Part shown: in pieces, positions 5,477 to 7,912 of the stretch
Numbering within the stretch: position 1 is the first letter of the stretch
Layout: each line of letters starts with the position of its first letter
From: Candidatus Aminicenantes bacterium UBA876
GTDB taxonomy: Bacteria; Acidobacteriota; Aminicenantia; UBA2199
Direction of reading: 5' to 3'
NCBI GenBank assembly: GCA_002294665.1
Contig: DBFQ01000093.1
Location: 1-7,912, forward strand
Length of the DNA: 7,912 nt
Translations under genes and position numbers: made by a program
The notes under the pieces: model-generated
Databases searched by the model: none
What the model saw: the letters and a program-made list of their open reading frames with translations, nothing else
What the model was told of the DNA's origin: nothing

Positions 5477-7819
5477 ATGCCCGCAACCAAAGCCGATATG
5501 GCCCGCAAGGCGCTATCTGAGATCCTGCTGCTGGAAAGAGAGGCCGGGGGCCAGGCCCGCGTCATCCATATTCCACCGTTCAACGGACATTTCCGCGATT
5601 TTCCGCAGGAACTGGCTCCCGAAGTAACGGAACTTTTCCGCGCGCGGGGCATCCAGCGCCTGTACTCCCACCAGGCGGAAGCCATTTCCCACATCCTGGG
5701 CGGCCGGCATGTGGTAGTGGCCACCCCGACCGCTTCGGGGAAAACCCTGATCTACAACGCCGTCACCCTGAACGCCCTGGCCGCAGACCCGGCGGCGAAA
5801 TCACTCTATCTCTTTCCAACCAAAGCGCTGTCGCAGGACCAGCTGGCTGAACTCTTCGACCTGAACCGGCGCATGGGAGATCGCCTCGGTCTCTACACCT
5901 ATGACGGCGATACCCCCCAATCGATGCGCAGCTCCATTCGCCGCCAGGCGCAGATCGTGTTGACGAATCCCTATATGCTGCACTCGGGCATTCTGCCCCA
6001 CCATACCAAGTGGGCGGGACTTTTCGAAAACCTGCGCTATGTCATCCTCGATGAGCTCCACACCTACACCGGCGTTTTCGGCTCGCACATGGCCAACGTC
6101 ATCCGCCGCCTGCGTCGAATCGCCCGTTTCTACGGCAGCGACCCCGTGTTCATCATGTCCTCCGCCACCATCGCCAACCCCGGGGAACTGGCGCAGCGTA
6201 TCATTGAATCTCCGGTTCAACCGGTGCTGGAAAGCGGCGCTCCCAGGGGAGAAAAGCACCTGGTCTTCTTCAATCCGCCGCTGGTCAACCGCCAGCTGGG
6301 GATTCGCAAGTCCTATGTATCACTGGCCCGGCACATCACCACCATCCTGGTGAAAAACGGTCTGCAGGCAATCGTGTTCGCCAATTCCCGCCTGACCACG
6401 GAAGTGCTGGTCAAATACCTGAAAACCGACCTGGAACGCCATTTTACTTCCGCCGGAACCGTGCGCGGCTATCGCGGCGGATACCTGCCGAAAAAACGCC
6501 GCGAAATCGAAAAGGGCTTGCGTGAAGGACAGATCAAGGCCGTGGTTTCAACCAATGCCCTGGAATTGGGAATTGACATCGGCGCGCTGGACGCCGCGGT
6601 ACTCGCCGCCTATCCGGGCACGATCGCGTCCACCTGGCAACGGTTGGGGCGCGCGGGTCGCCGCAATGACGGCTCGATCGGTGTTCTCATCTGCTCATCT
6701 TCTCCGGTCGATCAATTCCTTGCCGGCCATCCGGAATACTTCACCGACTCCTCTCCGGAACAGGGGCGCATCAATCCCGATAATCTCTCCATCCTGATCG
6801 AACACGTCAAGTGCGCCGCTTTTGAACTGCCGTTCAGTGATACGGAAACCTTTGGCGGCGAAGACCTGCGGGAAATCCTCAACTACCTGGCGGAACACCG
6901 GGTATTGTATGCCCGGGAAGGCAAATGGTTCTGGACAACGGAGGGATACCCGGCCGATACCGTCAGCCTGACACGGGTGACTTCAGACAATTTTGTGGTC
7001 GTGGACCGAACCGGCCCCGAGCAGGTCATCGCTGAAGTCGACTTCGGATCGGCGCTGGAAACCCTTCACCCCAAGGCCATCTATATTCTGGAGGGAGCGC
7101 AATACGTAGTCGAAGAGTTCGATTACGAGAATCGCAAGGCTTACGTGCGCGAATCCCAGGCCGATTACTACACCGATGCCATTACAAACACCAAGATCTC
7201 TGTCCTGGACCGGGAAGATGAGACCCGGTCTTACCCGTTGACAACCGCTTTCGGAGACGTACATGTCTTTTCGCAGATCGTCGGCTTCAAGAAACTCAAG
7301 TTCTTCACCAACGAAAACGTCGGTGCCGGTAACCTCGAACTACCCCAGCAGGAAATGCACACCACCGCTTTCTGGATCACCATCAGCGCCGAGTTGATGG
7401 AGGATCTGGATGTCCCGGCGGAAGACAAAATCGAAGCGGTCAGCGGCCTGGCCCATCTCATGCGCCACATGGCTTCGGTCATGCTGATGTGCGCGCCCAG
7501 AGACCTGGGGGTCGCCATGGAGAACAACCTCACCCAGAGCCGCATTCCCCGGATGCCGCCGCGAGGGGGCATCTCGGCGGATGAAAGGTTTGAACCGTCC
7601 ATCTATATCTACGACAACTATCCAAACGGAATCGGTTTCTCTGAAACCCTTTTCTCCCGGTCCGCAACCCTGCTGCAAGACACGCTCGACGCCCTGCGGG
7701 CCTGCCGCTGCGAACGGGGTTGCCCCTCATGTGTCGGTCCGCCGATTCGGGTTGACAGCCAACACAAAGCCGCGGCCCGCTTCCTGTTGGAGCGCTTGCT
7801 GAACGCAGGGACAAACTAG
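5477..7819 (+). CDS. DEXH-box helicase with C-terminal DUF1998/zinc cluster, MrfA (YprA)/Hrq1 family
   Basis: This 780-residue superfamily 2 helicase is close in length to the known family members. Motifs: I ATPTASGKT (82-90), Ia LFPTKAL (112-118), Ib TNPYML (163-168), II DELH (192-195), III SSAT (228-231), IV VFANSR (300-305), V STNALELGID (358-367), VI QRLGRAGRR (388-396). The C-terminal domain ends in the family's metal-binding cysteines C743-x-C745-x3-C749-x2-C752. In Bacillus subtilis, MrfA is a 3'-to-5' helicase acting in mitomycin-lesion excision with the exonuclease MrfB; Hrq1 is the fungal relative. A DNA-repair role here is inferred from family. No MrfB-like gene is visible. ATG 5477 is the first start of the conserved frame but has no Shine-Dalgarno sequence; M8 at 5498 is an alternative, equally unsupported. 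It is divergent from clpB with 183 bp between starts. Other DUF1998 helicases exist, including in defence loci, but nothing here suggests one. Confidence 0.93.
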   Translation: MPATKADMARKALSEILLLEREAGGQARVIHIPPFNGHFRDFPQELAPEVTELFRARGIQRLYSHQAEAISHILGGRHVVVATPTASGKTLIYNAVTLNALAADPAAKSLYLFPTKALSQDQLAELFDLNRRMGDRLGLYTYDGDTPQSMRSSIRRQAQIVLTNPYMLHSGILPHHTKWAGLFENLRYVILDELHTYTGVFGSHMANVIRRLRRIARFYGSDPVFIMSSATIANPGELAQRIIESPVQPVLESGAPRGEKHLVFFNPPLVNRQLGIRKSYVSLARHITTILVKNGLQAIVFANSRLTTEVLVKYLKTDLERHFTSAGTVRGYRGGYLPKKRREIEKGLREGQIKAVVSTNALELGIDIGALDAAVLAAYPGTIASTWQRLGRAGRRNDGSIGVLICSSSPVDQFLAGHPEYFTDSSPEQGRINPDNLSILIEHVKCAAFELPFSDTETFGGEDLREILNYLAEHRVLYAREGKWFWTTEGYPADTVSLTRVTSDNFVVVDRTGPEQVIAEVDFGSALETLHPKAIYILEGAQYVVEEFDYENRKAYVRESQADYYTDAITNTKISVLDREDETRSYPLTTAFGDVHVFSQIVGFKKLKFFTNENVGAGNLELPQQEMHTTAFWITISAELMEDLDVPAEDKIEAVSGLAHLMRHMASVMLMCAPRDLGVAMENNLTQSRIPRMPPRGGISADERFEPSIYIYDNYPNGIGFSETLFSRSATLLQDTLDALRACRCERGCPSCVGPPIRVDSQHKAAARFLLERLLNAGTN

Positions 7820-7860
7820 CCTGCATTTCAAGCAGGGATTGTCGCGAAACGCAGGATAGA

Positions 7861-7912
7861 GTTGGGGAGTTGGGGAGTTGGAGAGTTGGAGAGTTGGGAA
7901 GTTGGGGAGTTG
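7861..7912. repeat. 8-bp G-rich tandem repeat, running off the window edge
   Basis: Six and a half copies of an 8-bp unit of form GTTGGRRA: GTTGGGGA three times, GTTGGAGA twice and GTTGGGAA once, plus a partial GTTG. It starts 42 bp after the helicase stop and the right end is not seen. The unit is G-rich on the plus strand with almost no C. It does not code for anything recognisable. Confidence 0.95.

Noticed and set aside
7820..7836. CCTGC/GCAGG hairpin after the helicase stop as a terminator
   Set aside because: Only five base pairs, a 7-nt loop and no T-run follow. It is too weak to call.

Overview
The window is a stretch of bacterial chromosome, moderately GC-rich in the genes and AT-rich in the two divergent intergenic regions. 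It holds four protein genes: an FHA-containing sigma-54 activator (cut by the left edge), a stand-alone receiver-domain response regulator, the ClpB disaggregase, and an MrfA/Hrq1-type DEXH helicase. An FHA domain fused to a sigma-54 activator is common in Myxococcota, Acidobacteriota and related lineages. The short G-rich tandem repeat at the right edge resembles simple repeats seen in genomes of uncultivated bacteria. The exact phylum cannot be fixed from this sequence.

Layout. Positions 1-1805 (minus strand) encode the FHA/GAF-like/AAA+/Fis-HTH activator. Positions 1806-2208 are a divergent intergenic region. It carries a near-perfect sigma-54 (-24/-12) promoter at 2026-2041 pointing right, ATCARCC-type candidate activator sites upstream of it, and a leader of about 157 nt with a 16-bp hairpin just before the next start codon. 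Positions 2209-2562 (plus) encode a 117-residue receiver with no output domain. Positions 2563-2725 are a convergent spacer. Positions 2726-5293 (minus) encode complete ClpB, with a strong Shine-Dalgarno sequence and a consensus TTGACA-17-TATAAT promoter. Positions 5294-5476 are a second divergent intergenic region in which the clpB promoter overlaps a probable promoter for the helicase. Positions 5477-7819 (plus) encode the helicase, and an 8-bp repeat array begins at 7861 and runs off the window.

How they may work together. The clearest candidate circuit is the left half. An activator predicted to bind phosphothreonine (FHA) and to open sigma-54 promoters (intact GAFTGA) sits back-to-back with a sigma-54 promoter. 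That promoter would drive a structured leader and a single-domain receiver. This would couple Ser/Thr-kinase signalling to a His-Asp receiver through transcription. The target assignment is inferred from promoter sequence and gene arrangement. ClpB (protein disaggregation) and the helicase (probable DNA repair) are both stress-related and share a promoter region, but nothing else links them functionally.
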